From contig CM074128.1 in assembly GCA_037178625.1 (NCBI GenBank), positions 3,162,001-3,226,000 of the forward strand: DNA of 64,000 nt, read 5' to 3'. The first letter of the stretch is position 1, and the number at the start of each line of letters is the position of its first letter. This document shows positions 51,478-61,367 of the stretch, piece after piece. The notes beneath the pieces are model-generated. The model was not told the origin of the DNA. It made no database searches and worked only from the letters and a program-made list of their open reading frames with translations. The translations under genes were made by a program, and so were the position numbers. The stretch is from Skeletonema tropicum (Eukaryota; Bacillariophyta; Thalassiosirophyceae; Thalassiosirales; Thalassiosiraceae).

Positions 51478-53544
51478 ATGTGCATGCCTAACAACAAAAA
51501 GCCCGAGGCGTCAACGCTGACCTCTTCAGTGGGCGATGCATCTTCGTCGTCGGCTTCTATTCTGGCTAACAACGCCTACAACAACTCAACTCGTCCTACT
51601 AAAGATGAAACGAAACATATCAAAGCAGTAACATCAACTCACTCTGATCATGTCCGAAATTCCAATTACGACCTGCTATGGTTTCTCGGGCCTGCTCTCA
51701 TTTGCTACGCTCTCAATACATCTATCGCTCCCATCTACGCTATCGGTATTGCACGTATTATCTCCACCCGGCTTACGTTGACTCTGCATTACCTTTTCTT
51801 CGATAAGGATAACTACTTGAACAAATTGCCACAGAAACAACTTGAGCGGGAGGGAGATGATTATCTTGTTGGAACAGTTTTGCACATGTACGCTCAGATT
51901 CCTTTGCAGCTACTCTTCCCAGCGATGTTCTTCTCGGACCCCTCGGTGATTGCCATTAGCGCGAAGCGTGCTTTGATTTCGCACATTCTTTTGGTGGAGC
52001 CACTTTACTACTTCGCACACCGTTGGTTACACATTCCTGAGAACATGAAGGCTATGCACGGATTTCACCATCTGTCCATTAGCACTTTGCCTTCGACAAG
52101 TCTCGTGCAAAACTTTCACGAGCACTTTGTCTACATTGCCGTATTTGGGCCGGCCTTCTTCGCCCCATTCGTTTTGTATGGAGAAATGCACTGGACAATC
52201 ATTGGAGCCTACCTCGTTCTATTCGATCTCGTCAACGCCTACGGACACATGAACATCAAGTATCGCCACCCAATCTTCACCTCCAAGTACTCTCCGTTCC
52301 AGTATCTCTTCTACACACCCGAATTTCACTTAGGACATCACGCATTCTTCCGTGCCAACTATGCACTGTTTATGCCGATTTGGGATCACATGTTCGGAAC
52401 CTGGAGGGAGTACAAGAAAACGGATACTGACAAGCTACTTCCTGCTAAGCAGCAGGACTTTGTCTTTATTGGTCACAACGCTGGTCTTGCGCATTTCTTG
52501 ACCTGTCCAGAGTGGGATGTCTACGCTGCGTATGGTCCATTCCGCACGTTCAAGTACTTGCCTTACGCTGTGGAGTTCATGTTTTGCAACTTTGTAGGAG
52601 CTTTGTGTCGTCTCTTCATGTCGTGTTACACTTGCTCGAGGTACATGATCAACGACACACTCATCGGACGTGTCATCTGTATCTGCCGCACTCCTATCGA
52701 TTACATCAATCCGAAACGCTACTCATTGGTCAACAAGGATATTGTTAAGCTCATCAAATCCCAAAATAAGGAGTATGGTACCAAGTGTTTCGGCCTTGGA
52801 AACTTGAACAAGATGAAGCAAGTAAACGATGGTGGTCAGCTCATTTCTGATATGGTCAAGGCAGATCCCGAATTGAAAGACAAGGATATCCGTGTGTGGA
52901 CAGGCGACACCATGACAGCAGCTTCAGTGTACGCGCAATTGAGTGAACTTCCTGGGTTTGACACCCTTGATTCAATCTTCTTCGTTGGCGCTAATGGCAA
53001 GATCGGAAACGCAGTATGCAAGCATTTGCTTACTACGAAACCCAATCTCAAGATCCGCATCTACTCCCTGTCTCACACGCTGGATCATCCCAACGTAACT
53101 TACACTTCTGACCTTGCGGATTTGCTGAACCACAAGGTCGTTGTATTGGGGAAGCAACTTTCTCCAAGGAAGTATTCAAAAGCATTGGCTCCCTTCCGTG
53201 GAGCCTCTTCCAAGAAGCAGGAGCTTACTCCATACAAGTGCAGGTTGATCCTTGATTACACTGTTCCCTACATTCCAATTGATCTCACTGGCTTTCACAA
53301 TATAGAACACCACCAGATTGCTGTGTTAGAGACATCACCGAACTCGAACTTCTTAAAGGGTCACTTTGACATCGGCTTCGGTTTGGAACAGCATCAGATT
53401 TACCCTTGTCATGCGGGTTGCATCATCAACACTCTGTATGATAGGAAGACAGATGAAGTGGGTGAAATCTGTGTAAAGGACATGATGACTATGTGGAAAA
53501 GAGGGCAGGAGCTCGGGCTAAGAAACAGGGCTATTAAATTCTAA
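51478..53544 (+). CDS. CER1/WAX2-like fatty acid hydroxylase-superfamily protein
   Basis: 688 aa, ATG at 51478. Several membrane segments lie between about 60 and 260. Di-iron histidine boxes of the sterol desaturase/fatty acid hydroxylase superfamily are present: HRWLH (about 180), HGFHH (about 193), HEH (about 220) and HLGHH (about 283). From about 495 a second domain begins with a dinucleotide-binding-like loop, FFVGANGKIGNAVCKHL, the arrangement of plant CER1/CER3 (WAX2) proteins, which make very-long-chain alkanes from acyl-CoA via aldehydes. The C-terminal motif set (HAGCIIN) also fits WAX2. The reaction in diatoms is not established; alkane/aldehyde metabolism or sterol hydroxylation are candidates. 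Likely endoplasmic reticulum. Confidence 0.88.
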   Translation: MCMPNNKKPEASTLTSSVGDASSSSASILANNAYNNSTRPTKDETKHIKAVTSTHSDHVRNSNYDLLWFLGPALICYALNTSIAPIYAIGIARIISTRLTLTLHYLFFDKDNYLNKLPQKQLEREGDDYLVGTVLHMYAQIPLQLLFPAMFFSDPSVIAISAKRALISHILLVEPLYYFAHRWLHIPENMKAMHGFHHLSISTLPSTSLVQNFHEHFVYIAVFGPAFFAPFVLYGEMHWTIIGAYLVLFDLVNAYGHMNIKYRHPIFTSKYSPFQYLFYTPEFHLGHHAFFRANYALFMPIWDHMFGTWREYKKTDTDKLLPAKQQDFVFIGHNAGLAHFLTCPEWDVYAAYGPFRTFKYLPYAVEFMFCNFVGALCRLFMSCYTCSRYMINDTLIGRVICICRTPIDYINPKRYSLVNKDIVKLIKSQNKEYGTKCFGLGNLNKMKQVNDGGQLISDMVKADPELKDKDIRVWTGDTMTAASVYAQLSELPGFDTLDSIFFVGANGKIGNAVCKHLLTTKPNLKIRIYSLSHTLDHPNVTYTSDLADLLNHKVVVLGKQLSPRKYSKALAPFRGASSKKQELTPYKCRLILDYTVPYIPIDLTGFHNIEHHQIAVLETSPNSNFLKGHFDIGFGLEQHQIYPCHAGCIINTLYDRKTDEVGEICVKDMMTMWKRGQELGLRNRAIKF

Positions 53545-53629
53545 GTTGTTGATGTCAAGGTAATCATCATCAACAAATACTGGTAACAGCAACGCTTTAG
53601 GTTGCTCTGGGGTTGAGATATAATATTTG

Positions 53630-53945
53630 TGTAATACTAAGCTACTTTTACATCTTCCATGGGTTCATAAGATATAGTATGGTAGTTTGCCTCTTTCAAC
53701 TAGATAGTTACGATGGCTCAATTTAGGAGACACGATGCTATGAATATCACACTTCATACTTGATCTCGTTCTTAAAAGAGCTTCCACTGGCATACTAAGC
53801 TACTTTTACATCCTACATGAATTCCAAAATAATCGTAGTTGCCCCTACTTCTTAGTTGTTATTTTGGCTCAATCTATGAAACACTCCATGATGTAATAGA
53901 TATCACACTTCAAACTTGATCTCATTCTTAAAAGAGCTTCCACTG
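53630..53945. repeat. Tandem duplication of the eIF4E 3' end
   Basis: Two about 158-bp units. Each starts tactaagctacttttacatc (53636 and 53794) and ends ttcttaaaagagcttccact (to about 53789 and about 53945). The second contains the real end of eIF4E; the first carries a vestigial copy of its last codons (reading SGSSFKNEIKYEV, stop) now lying in the 3' UTR. Confidence 0.8.
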
Positions 53946-54481
53946 GCAGCAGCATCCTTGTGCGCCTGGTACTTCAAACCAGTTTTATTCGACACTTCCA
54001 AACACTTCTTCCATCTTGCACCAATTTCAGTGCAGGCTTTCCTATCACAGCTCTTCATCCATAGAGCAATTCGATCCTGTGCTTTTCTGATGGATACGAC
54101 ACAACCACATACTTCATCACCAGAAGCATCCATCGTTTCGCCTATTACGGCAAGAACAGTGTATAGCCACCATTCGTCTGTTCGTCCGGTCCTGGAATCC
54201 TTCTTGGGGATGGTAAGCACAAACTTTCCCCCTTCTTTGTTGGCTGGGTCTTCCCACATGGGTTGCACTCCGGCTTTGAACAAGTGGTAATTGCTATTCA
54301 GTGCCAGCTGAGAGGAAGGTTGGATGTTGTTGAATATTGACCAAAATTCTTCGGCGGTTTGAAACGTCCCCAGATTTTTGAGCTGATCATGCCAATCGGT
54401 GCCAGGAGGCGCGAGGCGTGGGTTGTCATACCATAGTGTCCATTTGTTGTGAAGGGTGGTTGGTGATGCTTCGTCAGTCAT
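53903..54481 (-). CDS. EIF4E: Translation initiation factor eIF4E (mRNA cap-binding)
   Basis: 192 aa, single exon, ATG at 54481. The signature is complete: LHNKWTLWYDNP at the N-terminus, TAEEFWSIFNNIQPSS, YHLFKAGVQPMWEDPANKEG with the second cap-stacking Trp, DEWWLYTVLAVIGE, and CGCVVSIRKAQDRIALWMK with the cap-phosphate-binding basic residues. The two cap-sandwich tryptophans are at about residues 17-20 region and 76. Compared with human eIF4E the N-terminal extension is missing, which is normal for protists. It is divergently transcribed from PSTK with 248 bp between start codons. Confidence 0.95.
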   Translation of the reverse strand: MTDEASPTTLHNKWTLWYDNPRLAPPGTDWHDQLKNLGTFQTAEEFWSIFNNIQPSSQLALNSNYHLFKAGVQPMWEDPANKEGGKFVLTIPKKDSRTGRTDEWWLYTVLAVIGETMDASGDEVCGCVVSIRKAQDRIALWMKSCDRKACTEIGARWKKCLEVSNKTGLKYQAHKDAAASGSSFKNEIKFEV

Positions 54482-54729
54482 GATGCTCTTGTTTTTGTTG
54501 ATGTTTAATTCGGTTCCCTTTGCGATGCAAGTGATTCGAGCTTCTCGTCTGTTACCTGTAGAGTGAAGGAATGGAATGGTTGCTGATAGACTAGTATCCC
54601 TCTGTCGGTTGACCTGTTAGTAGCACGGTGCAATAGCGTAGCTGTGTCGAGGAAGTAGGTCGAGCGTCGAGGCGATGAGGCGGGCGGAAGGTTAGTCGCA
54701 CGGACGCACGGCAGACTGAAAGTTGAAAG

Positions 54730-55932
54730 ATGATGGTTCGCGGAAAAAATGATAGAATCAGCTGGATCTGCCATCTGCTTCAGAGACCCACAACCACAAC
54801 ACGCTCTTCTATCGTAGGAGATAATGCGGCCGTGACCCGTCGAGATGACAGCATGCAGCAGAACAAAGCGTCTATCCTTCTATTCTGCGGGCTTCCTGGC
54901 AGTGGGAAGTCTACCGTAGCTCGAGACGTAGCTCATAGATACAGCAAATGCGGTGGCGATCATGCAGATGTGGAAGATGAATCTATGGTCACACAAATGG
55001 ATAAAGTTGTGATCATAGACTACGACGCTATCACTGATCAAGAAAGTAGTGATTCTGGAGTTGGCATCAGCAGCGATTCACAATTTACTAGCAATGACTT
55101 GGAGGCTTGGAGAAAGAGCCGTGTTACAGCATTAGAAATTCTCAAGAAGACACTCTCTCTTCACTTCTCTAGCGCCAACAACGATGATTCTACTTTGTTG
55201 GTCATAATGGATGATAACTTTCATTTGCGCTCTATGAGAAGAGAAGTCTACCGGACATGTCAGGAACTTCTTGTAACTGTACCCGATGCGATTATTTCAT
55301 TCTCCATTGCATACATATCAGCGCCTCTAGATATTTGCCTCGCACGCAATGCTACAAGAGAAGGGAAACAGCACATACCATCGCATGTCATTACTCGTAT
55401 GGATGCTACCATAGAGCCACCTGATGAATCGAAACCATATGCTTCTTTTGAAAAGTTTCATATTATAATTGACAATTCAACACAAAATGAAATCGGAAGG
55501 AATATGTACAATGCTGTAGAGCAGTGCATAAATGCATCTCTGCAATCTCCTATTCGAGCTAAAACAGAATACTCAGCGGAGCAAATCGCCCAAGCTGAGC
55601 AAGAAAGAGAGCGCCAACGAGTGGAAACTCTCAAGTGTAAATCGCAGAGGATAGACTTACTTTTGAGGAAGCTGGTAGGTGCAGTTGGGCGTGTGGACAA
55701 GAAGAGAAGCAAGGAAGCAAATGAAACTAGAAAAGATATAATAGAAAGAGTGAAGATATCAAACAACGTCGACATGATGACTGATGGATATATAGTACAA
55801 CAATTTGCATGTAAAATGCTTGGTGTGGAAGCGTCAGAAGATTGGCAGGCTATGAATACTCCATTAACAAATGGAATACAAAATTCACTTCAAGAGTTTC
55901 AATCTCAGAATAGAGCTGATGAAGTTTCTTAA
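54730..55932 (+). CDS. PSTK: O-phosphoseryl-tRNA(Sec) kinase
   Basis: 400 aa, ATG at 54730 (a second in-frame ATG at codon 42 would remove a basic 41-residue leader). P-loop LLFCGLPGSGKSTVARDV (about 50-67), a DYDAI metal-binding segment, WRKSRVTALEILKK (about 138), LLVIMDDNFHLRSMRREVYR (about 160-180) and CLARNATREGKQHIPSHVI (about 203) match PSTK block by block (in animals: CGLPAAGKST, SYDDLI, LDDNFYYQSMRYEVYQ, CLQRN). PSTK phosphorylates Ser-tRNA(Sec) so that SepSecS can convert it to Sec-tRNA. The C-terminal 130 residues form a Lys/Arg-rich helical extension. Its presence 5.6 kb from selU, with an in-frame TGA, supports a working Sec system. Confidence 0.9.
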   Translation: MMVRGKNDRISWICHLLQRPTTTTRSSIVGDNAAVTRRDDSMQQNKASILLFCGLPGSGKSTVARDVAHRYSKCGGDHADVEDESMVTQMDKVVIIDYDAITDQESSDSGVGISSDSQFTSNDLEAWRKSRVTALEILKKTLSLHFSSANNDDSTLLVIMDDNFHLRSMRREVYRTCQELLVTVPDAIISFSIAYISAPLDICLARNATREGKQHIPSHVITRMDATIEPPDESKPYASFEKFHIIIDNSTQNEIGRNMYNAVEQCINASLQSPIRAKTEYSAEQIAQAEQERERQRVETLKCKSQRIDLLLRKLVGAVGRVDKKRSKEANETRKDIIERVKISNNVDMMTDGYIVQQFACKMLGVEASEDWQAMNTPLTNGIQNSLQEFQSQNRADEVS

Positions 55933-55977
55933 ACAGTTTGGCTCTTTGATAACTAATGTCAAGCTGAACATTCAACT

Positions 55978-56712
55978 TTAAAGAAAGGGCAATTTGTTCA
56001 ATTGAATTGGCAGTCCTTCATTTGCAGCATAGATGTAGTTGTTAAATGCATTTCCTCCTTTGATGTAAAGCTCTTGCACTTGTTTTGATAATTCAGATGT
56101 ACTTGGCTTCTTGCTGCCGATTCCAAAGAGGCCACCACCAGCGCTCTCTTCTCCTAGTGCAATCCTTGATGCCTTGTTCATTCCATCAATGACTTCTCTC
56201 AAGGTCTCAACTTCAGCCTTCATCGCCTTTGTTTTTGCAGTAATGCTTGAATCTGAGAAGGTTCCTGCATATAAATCCATTGCCGATAGAACTCTAGCAT
56301 TGGAGAACCCCCCAGCTAGAGCAGCACGCTTTGCAACACCTCCATCTTGCAATGCCCTGTCCTCCTTTGATTTCTTAGGTGGCTCCGCAGTTGCTGCTTG
56401 AATGGCTTTCCAGTTACTTTTGGAAATAGCCGCATAAAGGTCGCTCTTATAGAATTTTCCTCCTTCAACGATACGAGGTGTGTATCGATCGTATGCTTGC
56501 TCGAGTGTCGCCCTTCCTCTTGCATTGGCGGGCTGGCTGTTGACAAGGACTGCGCCAGTGATGACAGAAGCAGAGGTTGAGAGAAAATCCTTTCGATCCA
56601 CATGTTGTGTTGTAGCCGATCGAGGAGCATCGTTACCAGACGGCAGCTGAAATGCGCCAACAACGCATGAAAGGGAAATGGCAAGGAAACCAAACAATGC
56701 TTTGGATAACAT
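55978..56712 (-). CDS. Thylakoid lumenal helical protein with bipartite targeting (PsbQ/Psb31-type candidate)
   Basis: 244 aa from the ATG at 56712; the open frame begins at a TTG two codons upstream. The N-terminus is tripartite: a signal peptide ending V-V-G-A-F-Q-L-P (plastid motif), a short Ser/Arg-rich transit peptide, then R-K-D-F-L-S-T followed by a hydrophobic stretch ending A-N-A, the twin-basic lumen signal. The mature protein (from about 67) is all-helical with SDLYAAISKSNWKAIQ and an ALDLYAGTFSDSS-like helix, Lys-rich, and ends in a Pro/Leu-rich tail. This suits an extrinsic photosystem II or lumen protein such as PsbQ or Psb31, but I cannot prove which. Confidence 0.7.
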   Translation of the reverse strand: MLSKALFGFLAISLSCVVGAFQLPSGNDAPRSATTQHVDRKDFLSTSASVITGAVLVNSQPANARGRATLEQAYDRYTPRIVEGGKFYKSDLYAAISKSNWKAIQAATAEPPKKSKEDRALQDGGVAKRAALAGGFSNARVLSAMDLYAGTFSDSSITAKTKAMKAEVETLREVIDGMNKASRIALGEESAGGGLFGIGSKKPSTSELSKQVQELYIKGGNAFNNYIYAANEGLPIQLNKLPFL

Positions 56713-57030
56713 CTTCAAGACCAGAATAAGCAGTGGAGTGGGTAGTTATGGTTAGGAGCCTATCAGCGGTATGAAGGAGTAACTTCTTGACTTCTTGACA
56801 CCTACTAGTGACTGAAAAGAAAAGCTCCTACGTCAGTCTCCACTGCACTCACGTTGGAATAGTACATAGAAGAAAATGATTTATGACTTCAAAAAATGCA
56901 GTCCACAGTCACTCCTCTCCTCTGCAACTCAATTATCATCTCGATCTCCTCGCTTTCACTTCCCACTCCTCGCTCACCAAGACGCCTAGCTTGGGGTTGT
57001 AGCTGGATGGGTAGGCAACCGAACAAAACC
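56713..57030. other. Divergent intergenic region, 318 bp
   Basis: Between two plastid-protein genes on opposite strands. An in-frame ATG at 56896 precedes the chosen start of the downstream gene, but its translation does not resemble a signal peptide. Confidence 0.4.
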
Positions 57031-57735
57031 ATGATGTCGATGTCAAAGATAGTAGCACCAGCAGTGCTCTCAATAATATATTTATGTTCAGTGTCAAGTG
57101 CATTTGCTCCTAGACAATTCCTTTGCAGCAAGTCTCCATCGGCATCTGTCATCATCAATACACAATTCACGCCTCACAACAACAAACAAATGAACAACGA
57201 AAGGAAACATTTCGCGCATGCCATTTACAGTACAAAGAGTGATGATGAAGAGAGTGAAGAAGACGTCAAAAAACGAATTCAGCAAGAGATATTTTGGGCA
57301 AAACAAAAGGCAATGGCTGCTCAATTTGAAGCCAAGGAGGACGCTGGACTGAAAGCTGAAAACAGGGAAAAATTCGCTAAACGACGCCTTGCATTGGTGT
57401 CTGATACGGTGTACTTCTCGGTGCTGATTGCTTGTCTTCTCTGGCTGGCATCTTCAAACCCATTTGTTACAATTTCATATCTATTTGGGGCAATGTCTGG
57501 TACGGCATATTCGTACGGATTGGGGAAATACGTTGAGACTATTGGTGGATCAATAGATGATACAGAAATAGAGGGAGCAGGAATTGGGCAAGCTCGTTTT
57601 GCCTTTCTGATTCTGTTGTTTGTGGTAGTTGGTAAATTCCGTGATCAGGGGTTACTAGAAATACCATCGATCATGGGCTTTTTCACATATCAACTTGCAT
57701 CCCTCGGGCAAGGATTAAAGGAGATTGATGACTAG
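57031..57735 (+). CDS. Plastid CGL160/AtpI-like membrane protein
   Basis: 234 aa from the ATG at 57031, chosen because it starts a signal peptide ending V-S-S-A-F-A-P-R, the canonical plastid motif. A charged stromal helix (about 75-135) is followed by four membrane segments: VYFSVLIACLLWLA, VTISYLFGAMSGTAYSYGLG, FAFLILLFVVVG and a last segment ending IMGFFTYQLASLGQGLKE. The second and last segments and the GQAR before the third resemble the AtpI-like domain of plant CGL160, which assists CF1Fo ATP synthase c-ring assembly in thylakoids (its ending is ...MLVGFFTYKIATF). Assignment rests on these short similarities. Confidence 0.65.
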   Translation: MMSMSKIVAPAVLSIIYLCSVSSAFAPRQFLCSKSPSASVIINTQFTPHNNKQMNNERKHFAHAIYSTKSDDEESEEDVKKRIQQEIFWAKQKAMAAQFEAKEDAGLKAENREKFAKRRLALVSDTVYFSVLIACLLWLASSNPFVTISYLFGAMSGTAYSYGLGKYVETIGGSIDDTEIEGAGIGQARFAFLILLFVVVGKFRDQGLLEIPSIMGFFTYQLASLGQGLKEIDD

Positions 57736-57782
57736 AGGAGTTGAATGAGAATGGAAAGAAGAAGCAAATAAATGGCTTATGA

Positions 57783-59240
57783 TTATTTATCCATGACAGC
57801 ACTGTGCTTCTTCCTTTTACCATTATACTCATCGTACAATAAGCCACAAAGAAAGTAGATGCATCCTACAACTATCATTCCACGTGATGAAACACTGATA
57901 ATCGCATATGAAATTTGCACCCTTCTTTCCCTTGCCGACATTAGTGCCCCTTCTACATCTTGTAAGATATCTATGTGTTCGGCCATACGCTTGTTTGAGT
58001 GCATCAGTAAATCAATGATACCCAAGAAAGATTGTACAAAACCTCTCTGAGTCAGTATAGATAGCGTTTCTCCTCTCGGAAGAATGATCGGTATACCCCA
58101 ACCGAGTTCGACAATAAGTAAAGCCAAATGGAAAGTTGACACATAGAACCTCAATGTCCACATCATTGGATTTTCAAGCAAGCTGTAGAGAATGCTCATA
58201 TTGCCTCCAAACCAGACTAGGCATCGGCTAATGAATGATAGCAAGGAGCAAATGACAAAGAATGTCCGCAACACGATTGACAGCTTTGAGAAGTTACTCT
58301 CAGTGCTTGAATGTGATTTCTTTGTCGATGAAGAAGAACGGATGTCTTCAGTCATCTCCGTGCTTTGTGTTTGAGTTGAACTCCTTCTTTCTTTCTTCGT
58401 TGTTTCAGAGCCCATCAAGCACATTGGTACACCGTCGTCATCATCGTCATCGTGACCTGCCAAGAGACTATCATTTGCCTTTGAGAGACGCTTTTGTTGA
58501 CGATTTGCCGATGGCATAGAGCTCTGCAGCTGATCTTCGTACTGAACAAAGGTTGAGAGCAAATCATTGTTGTTTGCTAGTCCTGCCTGCTTTGGCTGAA
58601 CATTTCGTTGTCTGCTCTTGATGGTATTGAGCTTCCACGTTTCGATCGCGACTGACTGTTGCTTTTTCACTTTCATCGGCCGAACTGCTGGTGGTATGTC
58701 TGAATTGTCAAGCGTCGAAGACCGTGAAAGTTGTCGTTTTTGACTCATTTTCGGTGCTTTGCTTTTCGTGTCTGTATAGTTAACTTCAACTGGACCAGCG
58801 TGGATCTGTTTCGTTGGAGCTAGAGGCGGTTTATCCCGTGGTGTATCTGCGGTTTCAATGGTATCTGTCCCAACACACACGTGAGCGACTTCAGCAGAGC
58901 GCTCCTCGCTGTCGCTGCTACTAGCGAAGCGCTTTGTCTTCGAAGGACGAGACGATACGGAAGATACGTTTTCTTTTTCGACGCTTTGCTCGCAGCAAGA
59001 CCGTTTTGCTGGGAGAATAGGCTTTGTCGTCATTTCCTTTTCATTTGGTTTGGAAATGAGTGCGGAGCGTCCTGCAGTTTGTGGACGTGGATTGTCATTG
59101 ATTGAAACTATCGCGTTTGACGCATCAGAAAATTTTGATAGCGAAGATGGGCATGACAATGTCCTCGTCAAGCCCAAGCGCAATCGTTCATCAGTAGAGT
59201 TTCTTTGTACATTCGATACGATTTCGGCCAGAGACTTCAT
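57783..59240 (-). CDS. Protein with disordered N-terminus and four-helix membrane C-terminus
   Basis: 485 aa, single exon, ATG at 59240. Residues 1-315 are Ser/Lys/Arg-rich and low in hydrophobics with many S-R and K-K-R runs (nuclear or phospho-regulated style). Residues 320-475 contain four hydrophobic helices: IVLRTFFVICSLLSFISRCL, FYVSTFHLALLIVELGWGI, a shorter GFVQSFLGIIDLLM and SSRGMIVVGCIYFLCGLL. The membrane part resembles TVP15/COPI-associated-type four-helix proteins only in layout; I do not claim the family. It converges on the CGL160-like gene (47 bp between stops). Confidence 0.75.
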   Translation of the reverse strand: MKSLAEIVSNVQRNSTDERLRLGLTRTLSCPSSLSKFSDASNAIVSINDNPRPQTAGRSALISKPNEKEMTTKPILPAKRSCCEQSVEKENVSSVSSRPSKTKRFASSSDSEERSAEVAHVCVGTDTIETADTPRDKPPLAPTKQIHAGPVEVNYTDTKSKAPKMSQKRQLSRSSTLDNSDIPPAVRPMKVKKQQSVAIETWKLNTIKSRQRNVQPKQAGLANNNDLLSTFVQYEDQLQSSMPSANRQQKRLSKANDSLLAGHDDDDDDGVPMCLMGSETTKKERRSSTQTQSTEMTEDIRSSSSTKKSHSSTESNFSKLSIVLRTFFVICSLLSFISRCLVWFGGNMSILYSLLENPMMWTLRFYVSTFHLALLIVELGWGIPIILPRGETLSILTQRGFVQSFLGIIDLLMHSNKRMAEHIDILQDVEGALMSARERRVQISYAIISVSSRGMIVVGCIYFLCGLLYDEYNGKRKKHSAVMDK

Positions 59241-59319
59241 TGTCTGATGATTTTGTTCACAAGAAAGAACGAGGTGCTAGACCCGACTCATCGAGGTTGT
59301 TTCAATGTCTTTATCTTTA

Positions 59320-59834
59320 TTACGATGCCGTCTTGAGCTGCCGAATGAAAGGAGGGACGAAGGCCTCCAAACAAGTAGAAGTCTTCCGAAATTGATTCAC
59401 CGTTGTCCACCTCTTCTCGCCCTGGAACAAACACTGAAGAGGTGGTTGTTTTGGACGTATCGCACGCGGCGGTTTTAATGGCGGGCCCGAATGTATCGTA
59501 GGCAAGAGTAGAGTATTTATAAATTCGCCGATACCGACATTCAATTGATGAACCGCAAACTCTCTATCACCAAATCTTAGCACATCATCCACTCTTGCCA
59601 GTTGTATTGGTATGCCCTTGACATCTCGAAGATATTCATACCTCAACTTGATGACTCTCTGTCTAGCGGATAGGAGGAATATGCTGGAAATCGTGCCACC
59701 TCAAAGTAATCGAATTGGCAAACCTCCGTGAGGAAGTCCCACTTTGGCTGTAGATCCTTTTTGACGCTGTATCTGTATCCCAAGACTGGTGGGAGGCGTG
59801 TGACAAATCTACACGCAAAACCGCTCCTACGACA
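59320..59834 (-). pseudogene. mTERF-domain gene remnant with frameshift
   Basis: A minus-strand frame from about 59834 reads FVTRLPPVLGYRYSVKKDLQ then PKWDFLTEVCQFDYFEVARF and PAYSSYPLDR, typical mTERF wording (LPxxLxYSxExxLxPKxxFL...FPxxFSYPLE). The family continues RVIKLRYEYLRD, but that lies two bases out of frame: an AGAGAG at 59655-59660 where AGAG would keep the frame. The second frame then ends at 59320. The N-terminal mTERF repeats are missing, since the DapL 3' end lies only 100 bp upstream; a TCTTCAG acceptor-like site at 59835 may mark an exon border. mTERF proteins bind organellar nucleic acids. Most likely a truncated, decayed copy; a sequencing indel alone would not restore the N-terminus. 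Confidence 0.65.
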
Positions 59835-59932
59835 CTGAAGACAACATCATCATTCTATCATCTGATGACTATAAACTATTCTATATGTTAGAACATTACT
59901 TTTTTACTTTCTGGTTTGAATCCTTCTGAGAT

Positions 59933-61367
59933 TTATTGTGCCATGGCCTTCTTAAGTCTTTCGCAGGCCTCGACAACAACATCTCTAGGGGCGAATGCAC
60001 TGAGTCTCAGGTATCCCTCTCCGCCAGGTCCAAATCCTGCTCCTGGGATAGTCACAACCTGTGCCTTCTCCAGGATTTCACTGAACATATCCCAACTCTT
60101 CTTACCCTCTGGGAGCTTAACAAATACGTAGGGAGCGTCGGTTCCTCCGTACACATCGTATCCAATACTTTCCATTGCTTCTTTGAGCAAATTGGCATTC
60201 TCCAAATAGTAATCAATCAATGTGTTAATCTCAGCCAAACCTTCTTCATCTAAGCATGCGAGTCCTCCTCCCTGAACAATGTTTGATGCTCCGTTGAATG
60301 CAGTAGTCATGACACGGTTGAAATCGTCCCTGACCCTGGTACCATCACTGAAGGTAAGTTCGTCGGGAACAACTGTCCATCCGAGACGAACACCAGTGAA
60401 CCCAGCGTATTTGGAGAAAGAGTTGCACTCAATAGCAACCTCTCTGGCACCTTCAATCTCAAAAATACTCTTAGGTACACCCTCAGAGCGGATAAAAGGG
60501 GCGTATGCTGCATCGAATACCAAAATAGATCCACGCTCCTTGCACACCTTCACCAAAAGTTCCAATTGTTCCTTAGTGGCAGCAGCTCCAGTTGGGTTGT
60601 TGGGGCTGCAGAAATAGACAATATCGGCACGAGGAAGGTTTTCGATATCAGGGAAGAAATCGTTCTCAGCAGTGCATGGCATGTATACAATTTTGTCGAA
60701 TTGGCTAGTTTCTGTGTTGATTTCTCCGGTTTGTCCCATCATGACAGAAGTATCAACATACACAGGGTACGAAGGATCCTACATAACAAAATAAAAGCGT
60801 CAGTGTGTTGTTTTTTTGGAAGATTGAATTCAAAAAACATAACTGCATTTAGGACTACAGAAAAAGTATGCATGTTGATAGACTCACCTGAACAGCGGTA
60901 GTAACTCCAGATCCAAAAACTTGCTGAACTCTCATAATATCACACTTGGCTCCATCACTAACAAAGACCTCATCGGCCTTGATGATTCCATTGTACAATT
61001 TATCAGCAATCTTGGAACGCAAATCTCCCATACCCTGCTCAGCACCATATCCAGAGTAACCTTCCTTTGTTCCAAGCTTGGAAGCAGAGTTGACAAGTCC
61101 GGAAAGAATGTGCTCAGGAATGGGCTGGGTGGTGTCACCAATTCCAAGAGAGATGATTTTGCTAGCCATCTCGGGATTCTCCTCGAGGTATGCATTACGA
61201 CGACGTCCAATTTCGGGGAAAAGGTAGCCTCCGACGAGTTTGCCAAAGTTGGGGTTACGAGTAACTTGGGACTCGAGGGAAGTGGAAGCACGAGTGTTTG
61301 GGGTGGAAGGGGCAAAGGCAGATGCCGATGCGAGCATGAGGAAGGAGAGGGCGCCAGTGAGCTTCAT
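59933..61367 (-). CDS. dapL: LL-diaminopimelate aminotransferase, plastid
   Basis: Two exons, 60888-61367 and 59933-60778, with a 109-bp intron (gtgagt...tatgtag); 441 aa. A signal peptide ends A-S-A-S-A-F-A-P, the textbook diatom plastid motif. The enzyme part starts NPNFGKLVGGYLFPEIGRRR and includes ISLGIGDTTQPIP, GYSGYGAEQGMGDLR, DPSYPVYVDTSVMMG, FCSPNNPTGAAATKEQL and the PLP lysine in NSFSKYAGFTGVRLGW; GYLRLSAFAPRD carries the substrate-carboxylate Arg. DapL converts tetrahydrodipicolinate directly to LL-diaminopimelate in lysine biosynthesis, the route used by plants and many algae. Confidence 0.96.
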
